Below are positions 38,705-50,214 of a DNA stretch of 64,000 nucleotides, one piece after another. The DNA is from Phialocephala subalpina. Taxonomy: Eukaryota > Ascomycota > Leotiomycetes > Helotiales > Mollisiaceae. The DNA is taken from the NCBI GenBank assembly GCA_900073065.1, contig FJOG01000013.1, forward strand, positions 585,227 through 649,226. Direction: 5' to 3'. Made by a program: the position numbers and the translations under genes. The stretch's first letter is position 1, and every line of letters starts with the position of its first letter. Under the pieces are notes generated by a model. The model ran no database searches and had not been told where the DNA came from. It saw only the letters and a list, made by a program, of their open reading frames with translations.

Positions 38705-38815
38705 CAATTGAGGTCTGAGTCACTCAATTGCAGACACTTTGGAAGAAAACGGAGGGCGTGTTCTTGTTTCGAAATTCCTCTGACTCTTAGCTGAAGGTGC
38801 GGCCGCTGAGGCCGC
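38705..38815. promoter_or_regulatory. Divergent GRS1/RPF1 promoter with two inverted repeats
   Basis: The spacer between the two start codons is 222 bp. CAATTGAG at 38705-38712 is mirrored by CTCAATTG at 38723-38730. GCGGCC at 38799-38804 is mirrored by GGCCGC at 38810-38815. These palindromic sites may bind shared dimeric regulators of two translation-related genes. Confidence 0.5.
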
Positions 38816-38910
38816 GTGCCGCATGCCCCACTTTATATTTTTGGCAGAACGATTCTTCGACCACAATTTCTCAGCGACTCCAACCCCGCAACAACTGCAA
38901 CAACTTCGTA

Positions 38911-40146
38911 ATGGGATCCAAAAAAGTCAAGCCTCTCTCTTCGAAGGCTTCATTGCCTTTCAAGACTGGTAATAAGTTCAAACGCCAAGATCTTCATGTC
39001 AAACAGAAGAAAGCCCGCGACAGCGCCCGCCGAGATGAACGATTCAAGAGGAAACGAGAGGAGGACAGAGATCCTGAGCTCCGCAGAGAACGATTAGCCA
39101 AGAATGTCCCAATGACAATCGACAAGAAGCGTGTATGGGACGAAATAGACGGAGATGGACTCGATGTCAGTGTGGATGTGGAACAATTGAAGAGACGGCG
39201 GATTGAGGAGGCCGAAGCTGCAGAGCAAGAGCCTTTAGAGGAGGATGCAGAAGAGGACAACGATGCAGACAGCATGTTGGATTCTGGCTCGGATGGGGAG
39301 GATGAAGACGAAGAAAAGGCTCCTAAACAAAGACCACGAGCTGCCTCGAATGCACCCTCGACAACCAGCACGAACCTCGACCTTACACCCTCCTCACTAG
39401 CCCTTAAATTTCCAACCCTCTTCTCAGATGTCCCACCACCGACTCCAAAAGTCCTCCTTACGACCTCGATTAACTCGACCCTCCACGATGAAGCACACCT
39501 CCTCTGCACACTCTTCCCAAACAGCACTTATATACCCCGCTCCTCCCACCGCTACGGACACAAATTCTCTCTGCGAGAAATCAGTAAATTCGCCGCAAAT
39601 CGAGAATACACTTCTGTCGTTCTGCTGAAAGAGGACTCCAAGAAGCCAACGGGGCTGACCATTGTCCATCTTCCCGACGGACCAACGTGCCATTTCTCAA
39701 TTGCAAACTGGGTTGAAGGCAAGAAGCTACCAGGACATGGAAACCCTACAAATCATTACCCAGAACTCATCCTAAACAATTTCCGCACGCCGTTGGGTCT
39801 TCTGACAGCGAGATTATTCTTGACGCTCTTCCCTCCACAGCCAGAATTACAAGGAAGACAAGTCGTCACACTACACAATCAGCGAGATTATATCTTTGTC
39901 CGACGACATCGTTATGTGTTCCGCGAGAAGCGAGAGACAGAGAAGAGTGTGATTGGACCAGATGGCAAGGCAGTTGAAGGTGTCGAGGGTATCAGAGCTG
40001 GATTACAGGAGTTAGGACCTAGATTTACGCTGAAGTTGAGGAGGGTCGATAAAGGCATTGGCAGAGCAGGCAGTGAAGGCGAGGATGCGGTGCAATGGCA
40101 ATGGAAGGCGCATATGGAGAAAAAGAGGACGAGGTTCAATCTGTAG
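38911..40146 (+). CDS. RPF1: Ribosome production factor 1 (Brix domain)
   Basis: This is a single exon of 411 residues. The ATG at 38911 (MGSKKVKPL) was chosen over an in-frame ATG 38 codons upstream, because that stretch is not conserved-looking and lies in the promoter. The N-terminus is basic, with a nuclear-type KRKREED region and an acidic tract (DSGSDGEDEDEE). The Brix domain spans about residues 185-400 with KVLLTTSINSTLHDEA, NREYTSVVLLKED, LTIVHLPDGPTCHFSI and FRTPLGLLTARLFLTLFPP. It closes with GPRFTLKLRRVDKGI. Rpf1 is a nucleolar factor of 60S assembly involved in 27S pre-rRNA processing. Confidence 0.95.
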   Translation: MGSKKVKPLSSKASLPFKTGNKFKRQDLHVKQKKARDSARRDERFKRKREEDRDPELRRERLAKNVPMTIDKKRVWDEIDGDGLDVSVDVEQLKRRRIEEAEAAEQEPLEEDAEEDNDADSMLDSGSDGEDEDEEKAPKQRPRAASNAPSTTSTNLDLTPSSLALKFPTLFSDVPPPTPKVLLTTSINSTLHDEAHLLCTLFPNSTYIPRSSHRYGHKFSLREISKFAANREYTSVVLLKEDSKKPTGLTIVHLPDGPTCHFSIANWVEGKKLPGHGNPTNHYPELILNNFRTPLGLLTARLFLTLFPPQPELQGRQVVTLHNQRDYIFVRRHRYVFREKRETEKSVIGPDGKAVEGVEGIRAGLQELGPRFTLKLRRVDKGIGRAGSEGEDAVQWQWKAHMEKKRTRFNL

Positions 40147-40655
40147 ACATTGTTTGGAATCAGAAAGGACATTTGCTCCCATGTTCGTGTTTGTATAGAT
40201 CACTATGATACCCAAATACAAGCACGTATGAAACACCAAGTCCAGCTTGTGAAGAGTGAAGCACACGATCTGTTCGTGAAAGAAGAAATCTTGCGAAAAG
40301 TGTAGGCCAATTGGAGACGGCAGATAACTTGAGCGAGTAAGCATTTTATTGGTAAAAATGTACAAATGGAATTGCTTTTAAGAGCTAATGGTGTGCTATA
40401 TACTGCCATACTGGTAACGATTTTGTGGTATCTTCGGCCCTTCTATCTTCTATCCGTTTCGTTCAGTTCGTCCCAGACACAGTCCAAAGACGTATATACA
40501 AACCCATCCCATCCCATCCAAGTCCATCCTATCCCACCCAAAAACCCCAAACGCCAATCCCCACGCTCCCAAAAATGCAACAAATTCGTCCTCCTTTTTC
40601 ATCTTATCCAAACTCAGTCCAAGCCGAGCTCCCCACCCATCCAGCTCTCATCAGT
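40147..40655. other. Convergent 3' region
   Basis: This is the spacer between the ends of RPF1 and the next leftward gene. Positions 40500-40640 are rich in CCATCC-like C/A repeats. No gene is seen. Confidence 0.5.
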
Positions 40656-41955
40656 TCATACCGGAGCATGGCAATAATCATAACTCCTATACCCCCGCCC
40701 CCCCATCCACTGACTCAACCTCTCCAACCCAACCGGATCAACATCCCTATTACTCTTCATAAACCCCGTCTCAAACGGATGAACATTCGTCCCAAAATAC
40801 TCCCCGTCAAACAACACATCCCGATTCTCTCTGCACGTCTGTCCCTCCTCATATTCCTTCATACCGTGATAAGCGGCCATCATGGCGTCGACCTTGTAAC
40901 CGGCGGCTTTCATTAGAGAGGTGGAGGATATTTCGGCGGCGACGGCGCTGTCCCAGGTGTGGAAGCAGCCGTTTATTCCGGGGGCTTGGTGGACGCGGCT
41001 GGTTTCGGGACTGGGTTTGGGGAGGTTTTTGCCTTTGGATTCTTTGTTTTTGGGGGGTGGGAGGAGGATGGGGTGCGTGGAGAGGTAATCGAGGGCTGGC
41101 TCGGGGGGAAACAACAAGACTTCAAGACCGGTGATGTCGGTGGCCCAGATCATGGATTGGATGTGGAAGGTTGGCCAGCAGTTGGCTGTCATTCCAACAA
41201 GCTGTTCTTATGTTAGTACTCTGATAAACTTGGAAGGAAAATGAAAACGCTTACCTTGACCTCATCCGTAATCTTACTCAAATACATATCACTCCAACAC
41301 GAATTACTCCAATAAGGAATAAACGGACCCCTCAAACTAGCATTCATCATAATAAACCTCTTATACCCCTTATACAAATCATTCGTCGTCAGAACCTCAG
41401 CATAAGCTCCCAAATCATAGCAGTCGTTTGGTCGTTGGATGACCTTGATGTTGTCTTCTTGGGGGATGAGAGAGGCGACGTCGGTTTCGCCATTGAGGAT
41501 GAAGATGAAGTCTGCTGCGGCATGGAGACCGTGTTGGATGAAGAATTTGAGGTTGACGAGGGAGGTGCCTTCTTTGGAGTCGGCGTAGGCGTAGAGGATT
41601 AGAGGGCGTTCGGATACGAAGGGAAGTGTCGGTGTTTCTGTTGGTACTATCTCGACGGGGGTCTCGGATCCTTCAACAGGTGATTCGGAGGGACTTGGTA
41701 TTGGTGTCTCGAGTCCTTGGTTTTCCTCTGTTGTACTTGATTCCAAATTTGTTGACTTGTTCCTAGTCAGCCGCTGTTCACGACAACATTTTAATTTGAA
41801 CTTACCACCGCCGATCTCAGTGAGGGCATATCCAATGATAACAGCGACCATATCACAAATAGAACAACAATTGTAGCGACGAATGGTGTCTTGAGCTGAC
41901 CAGACACTCCGGCCTTCATATTTCCCAAAGTTGGTTTCTGTTGTACAACACCCAT
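40656..41955 (-). CDS. RgpF-like type II membrane protein, putative glycosyltransferase
   Basis: Proposed exons 41955-41806, 41773-41255 and 41201-40656 give 404 residues. A type II anchor (TPFVATIVVLFVIWSLLSL) is followed by a Pro/Ser/Glu-rich stem. The catalytic-like region starts at PLILYAYADSKEGTSLVNLK and includes FIFILNGETD, NDCYDLGAYAEVL, FIMMNASLRGPFIPYW, ITDEVKLVGMTANC and MIWATDITGLEVLL. This order resembles proteins related to bacterial RgpF (rhamnan synthesis), as far as I recall. A role in Golgi or cell-wall glycan synthesis is an inference. The first intron would be only 32 nt, so a one-base error or another start is possible. The second intron (53 nt) is sound. Confidence 0.6.
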
Positions 41956-44075
41956 TACTATTCCAAGTCGTCGATGGTCCGGATACTTAGATACTGCCCA
42001 GAGTTTGGGGAAGTATCAAGTATATATTAACTGAATGATGCTCAGCCCACTCTAAAAGGCTTCTTTTCGGCTTCGTATACACCTTCGCGTCTATTCTCCA
42101 CAGTGGAGTCCGGTCCGCAGCTCTATAACAGGATCTCGTCGATCATATATAGACGTTGTGTTGTGGCTGATGAACAATATTCAAAATAACAGCAACCGCT
42201 CAACAGCGACAGAAAATAGAAATGATTATAAGATGTGCCGGAGAGAGGGTCGTTCTGTTGAAGTAGGGCTCTCTTTGACAGGGAGTCGTCGATCCTTGCG
42301 TAGCCTCCCTTGAAAGTGGACATCCACCGCGTACGCAACCAATGTCAGACTAGATACCAACAGAATCAGACGAAAAGAGTGCCCGGTGAACAAGAAGAAC
42401 TCGAGAACAATGCTTGATCGGCTCAAGGACAGAAAGAAAATTGTACGTGCGCCAACATGAGCAACATCTTCCCCGCCGCAGGGCTGCCAACGACCTTGGG
42501 GCCGAATCCATGTTGGGATTTGTGAACAGAGTTCGACATACGAATCATCGTCTGGTCTCACGCAAGTCGACCAGTGAGCAGCGGCTAGCAGGGTCTCTTT
42601 TGGAACGTTTGTTTGGGGGCACCTGGGAGTGTGTTGCGTGTGCAGACTCGGAGATGATCTGGTTCACACAAGGCGAGGCCGAAGCTTTCTCAGCGGTATC
42701 ATTGCGGACCGGCAGACCTTGAACTCAAGAACGGACACGTGCTTTTCGAGAGATTTGGATGCAGTTATTGGTCGGATAGGCAGTTTCTGGAGTCGTTTCG
42801 AGACAAGGTCTGTGAGGGTGACGAGTCCCGCTCCACTCCCGCTGATGTTCCAGGTCGGTGGGAGAACGACATCGCACCAGTGATGATGGAGGCGCGACCA
42901 TGTGGCTTGTTAGAAATAGCTGTACAGTAGACGCACAGACGGACATCGATGCTGTATGGGGATGCGGGCAGAGGTCCTCGATATCCAACATGCAGACTGC
43001 AGGTGAAGAGGGAGGTGTGGTGTGGAAAAACATTCTCGACCCAGGAATTTTCGCCCTTCCCGCCCCTTTTCTCAGCGCCGCAATCGAGTCAGGAACAACT
43101 TTCTCCTGCGCATTCTAATGAACCATTATCACTCAAACCCTGTCTCCTGGCTTTCCACTTTCCGAAGAGACAAAAATAAGCATTTTCTGACCCAGCCGAG
43201 ATGGACTATTTCCAGACGCTGGGGATGATCAAACGCTGCCCTTGCTCTTCATCATTGGACGATGATCACACACCCAAACCCCCATTGTTCACGATCCGGA
43301 AAATCATGTAGCGAATGTCATGAACAGTTGATCCGACGGAGAAAAGGGTGTCGAGCCTGCAGATTGTTGCGCCTTCAAGAAGAGCCACATTTCCTTCTCG
43401 TCCGCTTTGTCGTCCCTTCTTCCCTTCGGTAAATCTTCAAACGCTCCCGCCAAGTTTTATGACATTCTTGCTTCAGAGTCTGTCATCCGTCGTTTCAACC
43501 ACCAAACTCATGCTCTGAGCTTGGCGGCCTCGGCGGCTCTGCTACACTCAACACGCCATTCTAGTCGAAGTTTTGTCCGAGTACGAAATGTTTTTTCGAT
43601 GATCACGTGGCTCTGGAGTGCTTAAGAGTCAAAGGACGAAGTCGAAGTTGTGCCAGTCCGCGATCAAACGTTTGCGTTGTGAGATAAAGTTCGTCCAAAA
43701 ATATGTCAGTTGGAGATACGCCCAAAGGGCTTTATAAGATTTTTTAATTTGTTAATTCTTCCATTCTGCTTCTCTATTAAAGTTGAGCGAGTTCTACGTC
43801 ATGTCCAACTAGTCATGACATATTCTGAACCAATATCGAGCTTATTCGAATTTGAAGACATTTGTGGGAACCTTCTGGTCTCCTGTACCTTTATCATCGC
43901 ATTCTCAGTGGATCTTCCTATGACAATATTCCTTCTTGCGTACTTCCATTGGACCTCATCGCAGCATGTTGCTCTAGACCTCCCAATTTTGGTATGGCAT
44001 GTTGTTAGAAAGCCGTTCTTCGAGGCAGAGCAGCAGCGAACGTGGTCAAGAGAAGAAAGGAGCAGCAATCTGCTC
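41956..44075. other. Long stretch without a supported gene
   Basis: The interval is 2.1 kb. Open frames reach 124 codons (43710-44081, plus), some with hydrophobic stretches, but overlapping frames on the other strand are equally long and no domain is recognisable. It marks the change from conserved genes on the left to accessory genes on the right. Confidence 0.45.
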
Positions 44076-44357
44076 TTATAGTATTCGACATGGTTGTCGG
44101 ACTTGTTGTGCCGGTGCTGCCGGGACTGGTTTCAGAACTTTCGTAATCTGCGAGTAAATATCGGTTGCCTGCTCAGGATATCTTGACTGGATACAATCTT
44201 CAAAGAAGTCTAATAACGAGAGCGAACGTCCCGAATGCGACAGAGACAAATTGGCGTCTGCGCCCGATGACAAGAAAAGACCCATGATTCGGGCGAAGTC
44301 TGAATTACCATTGTGGCTATTAGAGGAGCCAGGCAGTCCTTGATACAGAAATTCCGC

Positions 44358-47104
44358 TCAAGAAGACCTCTCCAGGACCGAGGACTCGTTTATGTAGTTG
44401 ATATCAGCGCCGTGGGCTAAAAGTGTTGAGGCCATCTCCAAATTCATATATGCTATGCCTGGCGTATCCCCAACGCGAGACTTGACGATCCGCCGGTAGA
44501 GCATGTAGGTCGCTACGGTGCTGGCTATGGTTCGATGCTGGTTGAGCTTGTGAGACACATATCCAGAAAGGTTGAGATAGAAAGCGCAGCCCAGGAATGA
44601 CGAGCTGAGGTGTTTGGGTATTCCTACTTTATGGAAACTCGCGTTCCAGTTATCCTCGATCTGATTTTCGTTTAGAATCTCGTTTGCCATATCTAGAATT
44701 CTCGCTTGCTCTGCGTGCGATGCAACATTGGCATCGGCATACGAAGCGATGACAAGAATCCTAGTAGCTATATCTAGCATTTGACTCCTGTCGAACTCTT
44801 CAAATGCGGAGAGCCAATGAAGATTCAAGTGGCTATATCGCATCATGTATAGATAGGGATCAAAGTGGGTGTTCCGAGTCCAACTCAAAATGCGCTCCCA
44901 GCGAGACGGTTCCTCAAGAAAATCTTTGGCTGTACGATGAAAATATTGCACTAGAGACTTCGGCGTTGCTCGCTTTCTGCCTTTGGCTTGGCGGATTTCC
45001 AACAAACATACACATTTGGCTGTAATGCGAAGCTCCGTTTGAGAGCACTTCTCATCTAGCTCCTCGTACGACATGCTTTGGACTTTTTCGGCTCCTAGAG
45101 TCTCATCGAGCGCAAAATATAGCTCGGCAAGAGAGATACAACCCGCTTGAGGAACATTATCTGCCGTCATGGTTCCTAATAGCAGAGGATCTTCAACAGC
45201 TGACTTGCCGACCCAAGACATCCCAAATTGACGAACCGCATGGACTATTTGGAAGGCTTTCGATGCCCAAATCTGGTAGGATGGCTCGATCTGGCCCATG
45301 ATATGGGCATACAAGGGCTCGATATCCTTCGGGAAAGCCTTGACCCTTTCCACAAGCTCAGAGATAGAATCCCGATTTCTCACACCTCTCAGAACATCTC
45401 GAACGACGATATTGACCCAAATGAAAACACCATCAGCCTTGCTTACAATTCTCCAAAGGAGTTCTTTAGCGGCTTGAGCTTCCGTTTTAGCTAGAACTCT
45501 GAAAGCACTGCTTGCGTTGAAGCGGGTCTCAACATAGTATTCGATATCCTGGTGTGTGAAAGCTTCAAGCTGCAAAGATGGACAGCCTCCGAAGTTGTCT
45601 CTAAATATGACCCAAGGTCTACTTGAGAGACAGACCTTTATGCTAGACTCGCTTCTCGCTTGTCCAGTAATATCGTTAAAGAGATCTGCTAAAATCTCAT
45701 GATCGCCATCAAATTCGCCCATGCCATCGATCAAGAGAAAAAGCTTGACGTCTATGTGTTTCTGACCTATAATTTGCTTGAACGCTTTGAGAAGGGTTCG
45801 TAGAGTCCAGGGTTTCGAGTACGTGAGAACTTGGTTGTCAATTGCCTTTCCATACTGCACTGCCCAAGTTGCAGGGAAGATAACGGGTATAAGATCTGGC
45901 TGTTGTTGGAAGATCTGGTGTAGGAGAGCACGCAACATGCCAGATTGCGACCGTTGTTCTAGAGTGCCGCTATTCCAGAAGAAAAACGTCCCGAGTATCA
46001 AGGGAACATCTTTTGGCTCTTTGGTACGTGCCCATTCATCCAAATATAGACGTGTTCGCTCATCATCACATAGGTGTTTCATTAAAGTCGACTTTCCAGA
46101 GCCTGGTTTGCCGCTGATCCAATAGATGCCATTGCCAGTCCTAAGCCAAGTAGCAAGGTTCGTCCAATCAGGCTGATCCTCGATAGAACCTTCGAAGGCC
46201 CATTCGAACGTTTTGGGAAATGCGTCAAGGAGAGATTCGTAGCGATTGGACATAGCAGGGTACTCTAGACTGTCAAGAATTGTCTTGTTGACAAGACTCC
46301 TTAGCCTCACTTCTTGGTCATGGGGAACAGCCAGCATCTCGACATTGGGGGTAACTTCCAACGGCTCAGAATTCCCTGCTTGCATTTGTAGCAGCATTTC
46401 TCGGGTATGGCGATGCTCGGCGGCTTCCGCAGCTCCATGACGACTCATCATTTGTGCAACAGGATTGAGTATGTCACGTGCTACGGAACGTTCCACCTGT
46501 TCGGTCTTGAGTAGTGCTGTAAGAAGTCGTTGCGTTTGTTGGTCAAGGCTGGCATAGACAGTCGACAGTTTGATGGCATGCTCCTGGGTATTCTGCCTGC
46601 ATTAAAGAGATTAGAGCCTTCAGTGCCGATGAGTTGGGGATGTGTCTACAATATAGAGACCATAACATCTCGATCTATGGCCTCTTTAAGAGCTGAAAGT
46701 CGATCAAGTAGTTCCTTGATTTCATCCCGGGACCAGAGTCGCTTGCAACACTGCTTGAATGTCTCACTTTTCCGATGCTTTGTGTCTCTGGGCTTGAGAC
46801 CATCCAATTTTACTAAGATAGCTTCAGCGATTCGTGAAGCCTCAAAACAGATCGCAGTTAATGTGTCTTGAAGGCTATCATCGCCGAGTACCGTGGAAGT
46901 GGGCGTATCTGAGGGATTGTCTGCCTGCTGGATCTTGTTGATAACATTACGAAGGTCGGAGGTAACGAGCTCAAGCTCTTGATCTGCAGCCAACTGCCCA
47001 TTCTTTGCTTTGTAGAGCTGGTAGCCTTGCGAGAACAATTTGGTGCCGAAATCGATAAATTGAACGATTGTACCAGCGAGTGAAAATGCAGTTAGAGGAT
47101 CCAT
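44358..47104 (-). CDS. NACHT-type NLR (STAND NTPase)
   Basis: Exons 47104-46661 and 46592-44358 give 892 residues. The N-terminus MDPLTAFSLAGTIVQFIDFG is the usual fungal NLR-associated helical domain. The NTPase has a P-loop GKPGSGKST, a FFFWNSGT strand, a Walker B-like LFLLIDGMGEFDGD and a sensor-like VCLSSRPW. A long helical region (RDVLRGVRNRDSISELVERV) follows. The last residues form one ankyrin-like unit (MASTLLAHGADINYI) before a TGA at 44358-44360. The same frame then stays open 93 more codons to 44076 and holds another ankyrin-like unit (IMGLFLSSGADANLS). The stop may therefore be a nonsense mutation truncating the sensor. Fungal NLRs sense non-self and can trigger cell death. The activator is unknown. 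Confidence 0.8.
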
Positions 47105-48545
47105 AACATTCTTCAATATCGAACGAGAAACGAGCGGTAATTTCGCTCAAACCGAAATAATTTGAAGGGTCGATGCTTAAACATCGTCAGCATAATCACG
47201 ACGTGATTGGGTCTTCAGGCAGCCTTGCCAGGTGCCACAAACCAGGCCAGGCCAGAAGATGCGCAGTCAACCCGCCTGGGGCGCAGCCCCGACGTGCATC
47301 TTCCAACTATGGAAGAGACAAAAACAATCCTTCGACGTTGTATTTCATGATTTGATGACATGGAACTTTCCATCTGAATTATTGGTGTCGACAAGGCTTC
47401 ATTCATAGACCACCAGGACCCCGTCAATTGGGTGCTTCGGATGGAACGACGATTTCTTTCATCGATCTCCTTAAGATGGCAGTGGTGGCGTACGCTTCCA
47501 AGACATGGCCGGTGGTACACAGTACTCTCGTACAGAATACAACAAGGCTGTGGAAGCCATTAGAGAGAGGCGCTGGTGAGCAGAGCGTTGATGAAACAAT
47601 GAATAGAAAGTGTGAGCCAGAGAGGGTCGAGTGATGTGCAGATTCGGGAGCAACGGGTACAAGTGATAGTGATCTAGGGCTTAAACTAGGGGCGAGTCCC
47701 CTGAACCTCGGAGTTTTCAGTGATCGGACCCCTGAAAATAAGTTTTGACGCTTTCCAATCTATCGCACATGCTGCCTCGAGAGCTCCTCCTATCATGCCT
47801 CCAAAGTGCACACCATCTGCTCCTTCGACGACCTCAATAATACGGTACCTTGGAATTGATGCAGATAACTCCTCTCTACTGGAGGGTGTGCGAAAAATAT
47901 TTTCCAACTCTCTTATCTCTACTCCGGTCGACAGATCTCGAGTGCTAGGTAATTTCGCGACTACATCGTTTGGAATTTTGGTGAGCTGGTTGCGCCATAT
48001 ATTGTTCTGAACAGGCCATCTCAAATATTCTACTTATGATCTCGTTAGTTATATGTTCTTCCCTTACCGTATAATAATAATCTATTATGCTTTGCTTTTC
48101 GTGTCACCTAGCTATCTCTTCACGTCTGTTTGATGTCTACTGAATAATGCCAACGCCAATAAAGCTCCTACAACGTGTTTTATTGATACATCTTTAAATA
48201 TCCTTCGATGGCTTTACAGTATAATGTCATTCAAGTCTTCAAGATACATGCCATTAGTTGTTCAGCTCGAAACACGTGACATTTACCAAGTCCACCCGCA
48301 ATAATATCTCTATGGAAAGGAGAATGCATGTATGCAGGTGGATATACTAACCAAAATCCTGTCGAAGATATCTTCTACTTTCTCATCAATTTCGTTTCTT
48401 TCATACGCGTTTATTTCAAATGGGATATGGTCACTGATATATGCGGAGCCGAGGCTTTGTCAGACAGGATCAACTTTGCTGACAGCTGCACCTCCTATAA
48501 ATATCTCCTTCAAGACGCAAATTCAAGTCTTCGAATTTGCCAGCA
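47105..48545. other. Divergent region with one doubtful open frame
   Basis: The interval separates the NLR from the transcription factor gene. A minus-strand frame at 47686-48024 (112 codons, with RYRIIEVVEGADGVHFGGMIGG) has a protein-like composition but no family or splice support. It may be a remnant. The rest is AT-rich non-coding sequence. Confidence 0.4.
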
Positions 48546-50214
48546 ATGGTGCAGACGCCAAATGAAGAGAAGAGGCAACGAAAGCGGACACCACGTTCAA
48601 GAAATGGTTGTCTCACCTGTAAGTAAGCTTTCCGCCTTATCATTATAATACTTCAAAACGCTGATCATGTCTTCTAGAATAAGGCATCTCAAATGTGGGG
48701 AAGAAAGACCCATCTGTCGTCGATGTCTCGACGACGGGATGGAATGCGATGGCTACATCCGTGGCAAGACTTCTCAGAATCCAGGGGCACGAGCTATCTT
48801 ACCTAAGGGGAACAAACTTCCGATGATTCGGATATCGCAATCTCCATTCGAGAGTGACCATGAACTACAATACTTTGATCTATTCACCAAACACACGATT
48901 TTCAACATTCTACCTGTCATGGATTCCAACGAGTTGAAGGACATGCTATTGCAAACATGTTCGTCTCACCCAGCGATACGACACGCTGTCTTCGCAATAG
49001 CAGCTCTAGACAAAGTCTCCCAAACACCAACCGCCACCTCAAACCCATACTTGGATCAAGCTACCGATCCAAAGCTGCAACATTATCGAGCAGCCTTGAC
49101 TCAATACACCAAAGCGATCCAAGCCATGAGATCAGCAGCAAACTCAAACCTCGACCCCAAAATCGCTCTCCTGACCTGCCACCTCATAATATGTTTCGAA
49201 GCCTGGACCGGAAATTTCCAATCCGTCATCCAACAAATTACCATAGCCATCAATCTAATCTCATCATGGCAATTCAAACACTACGACGGTACTATCGCTA
49301 GTGATCTTCTGATATCAGAATTCTCCCGAACGAACGGCATCCTCCACGAGCTTCTGCTCATCTTCCGCCGTCTCCTAATCTGTCTACAATTCTACAATCC
49401 TTCTTGGACTCCCAAACCATGCGCCAGTCTCCCACTCGCGAACCGACCTTCACTTTCATCGATGCCTAATTCGTTTACAACGATCGAAGAGGCAGCACAA
49501 TACCATGATTCCATTCTCCGTCCAACCATCGATTTTACATCGTCCCATCATGTAAATCCACGTCCAATTGACCCAGATTCGGGCCTTGCGCCCTTACCGA
49601 AGTTTGGAGCGAGTAGTATACCAATGGCAGCTACAAGATGGATGAAAGGTTTCTCGCCCCTGCTTTCAGCCCTTACTTCGAACAACACTCAAAGTAAGGA
49701 TGCGAGGTATGCGAGAATATTACAGGTGCAGATGTGCGCTAAATATATTGTCGCTTCTTCGATCTGCCATCCTGACGATGAGTCGGTATATGATTTGTAC
49801 ACACCTTATTTTGCTCAGATTGTTAGACTCTCCGAAGAGGTGCTAAAATTTGAGGGTGACAAGAGAGGAAGTGGAGGGACTTTCTGTTTCGATAACAGAA
49901 TAGTGATGAGTCTCTGGATAGCGGGGACGAAATGTCGAGAAAGAACAGTCAGAGAAGGTGCGCTGAAACTTTTGAAAACGTATCCGAGGAGAGAGGGGTT
50001 GTGGGATAGTGAGTTTTCGGCGGGAGCGGTCGGGTGGGTTAAGGAGTTGGAGGAGCGGGGCGGAGACCCGAGCGGGAAGGTAGATGAGTGGAGGAGGGTT
50101 GTTGGGGTGAACTGGGAGAGTGATTTGGTAGAGAGGAGGGCGGTATTGAGGTGTAGGCAGCGAGGGCGTGAGGGTGGTGAGTGGGTGAAGAGGGAGGGGG
50201 AGATCAATTGGTGA
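48546..50214 (+). CDS. Zn2Cys6 fungal transcription factor
   Basis: Exons 48546-48622 and 48678-50214 give 537 residues. The basic leader KRQRKRTPRSRNG precedes a complete Zn2Cys6 cluster: cysteines at residues 22, 25, 32, 39, 42 and 49 (CLTCKIRHLKC and CRRCLDDGMEC). The intron falls inside it, after CLTC and part of the next lysine codon. The rest is the helical fungal transcription-factor domain, with LQYFDLFTKHTIFNILPVM and a middle region IALLTCHLIICFEAWTGNF that recalls the C-terminal regulator family without a classic DNA-binding linker. The last 90 residues are Arg/Gly/Glu-rich. Target genes are unknown; neighbours do not form an obvious pathway. Confidence 0.88.

Noticed and set aside
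43710..44081. 123-codon plus-strand open frame with hydrophobic stretches
   Set aside because: An equally open antisense frame overlaps it and no domain is seen.
47686..48024. 112-codon minus-strand open frame near the NLR
   Set aside because: The composition is protein-like but no family, intron or neighbour supports it; kept only as a note.
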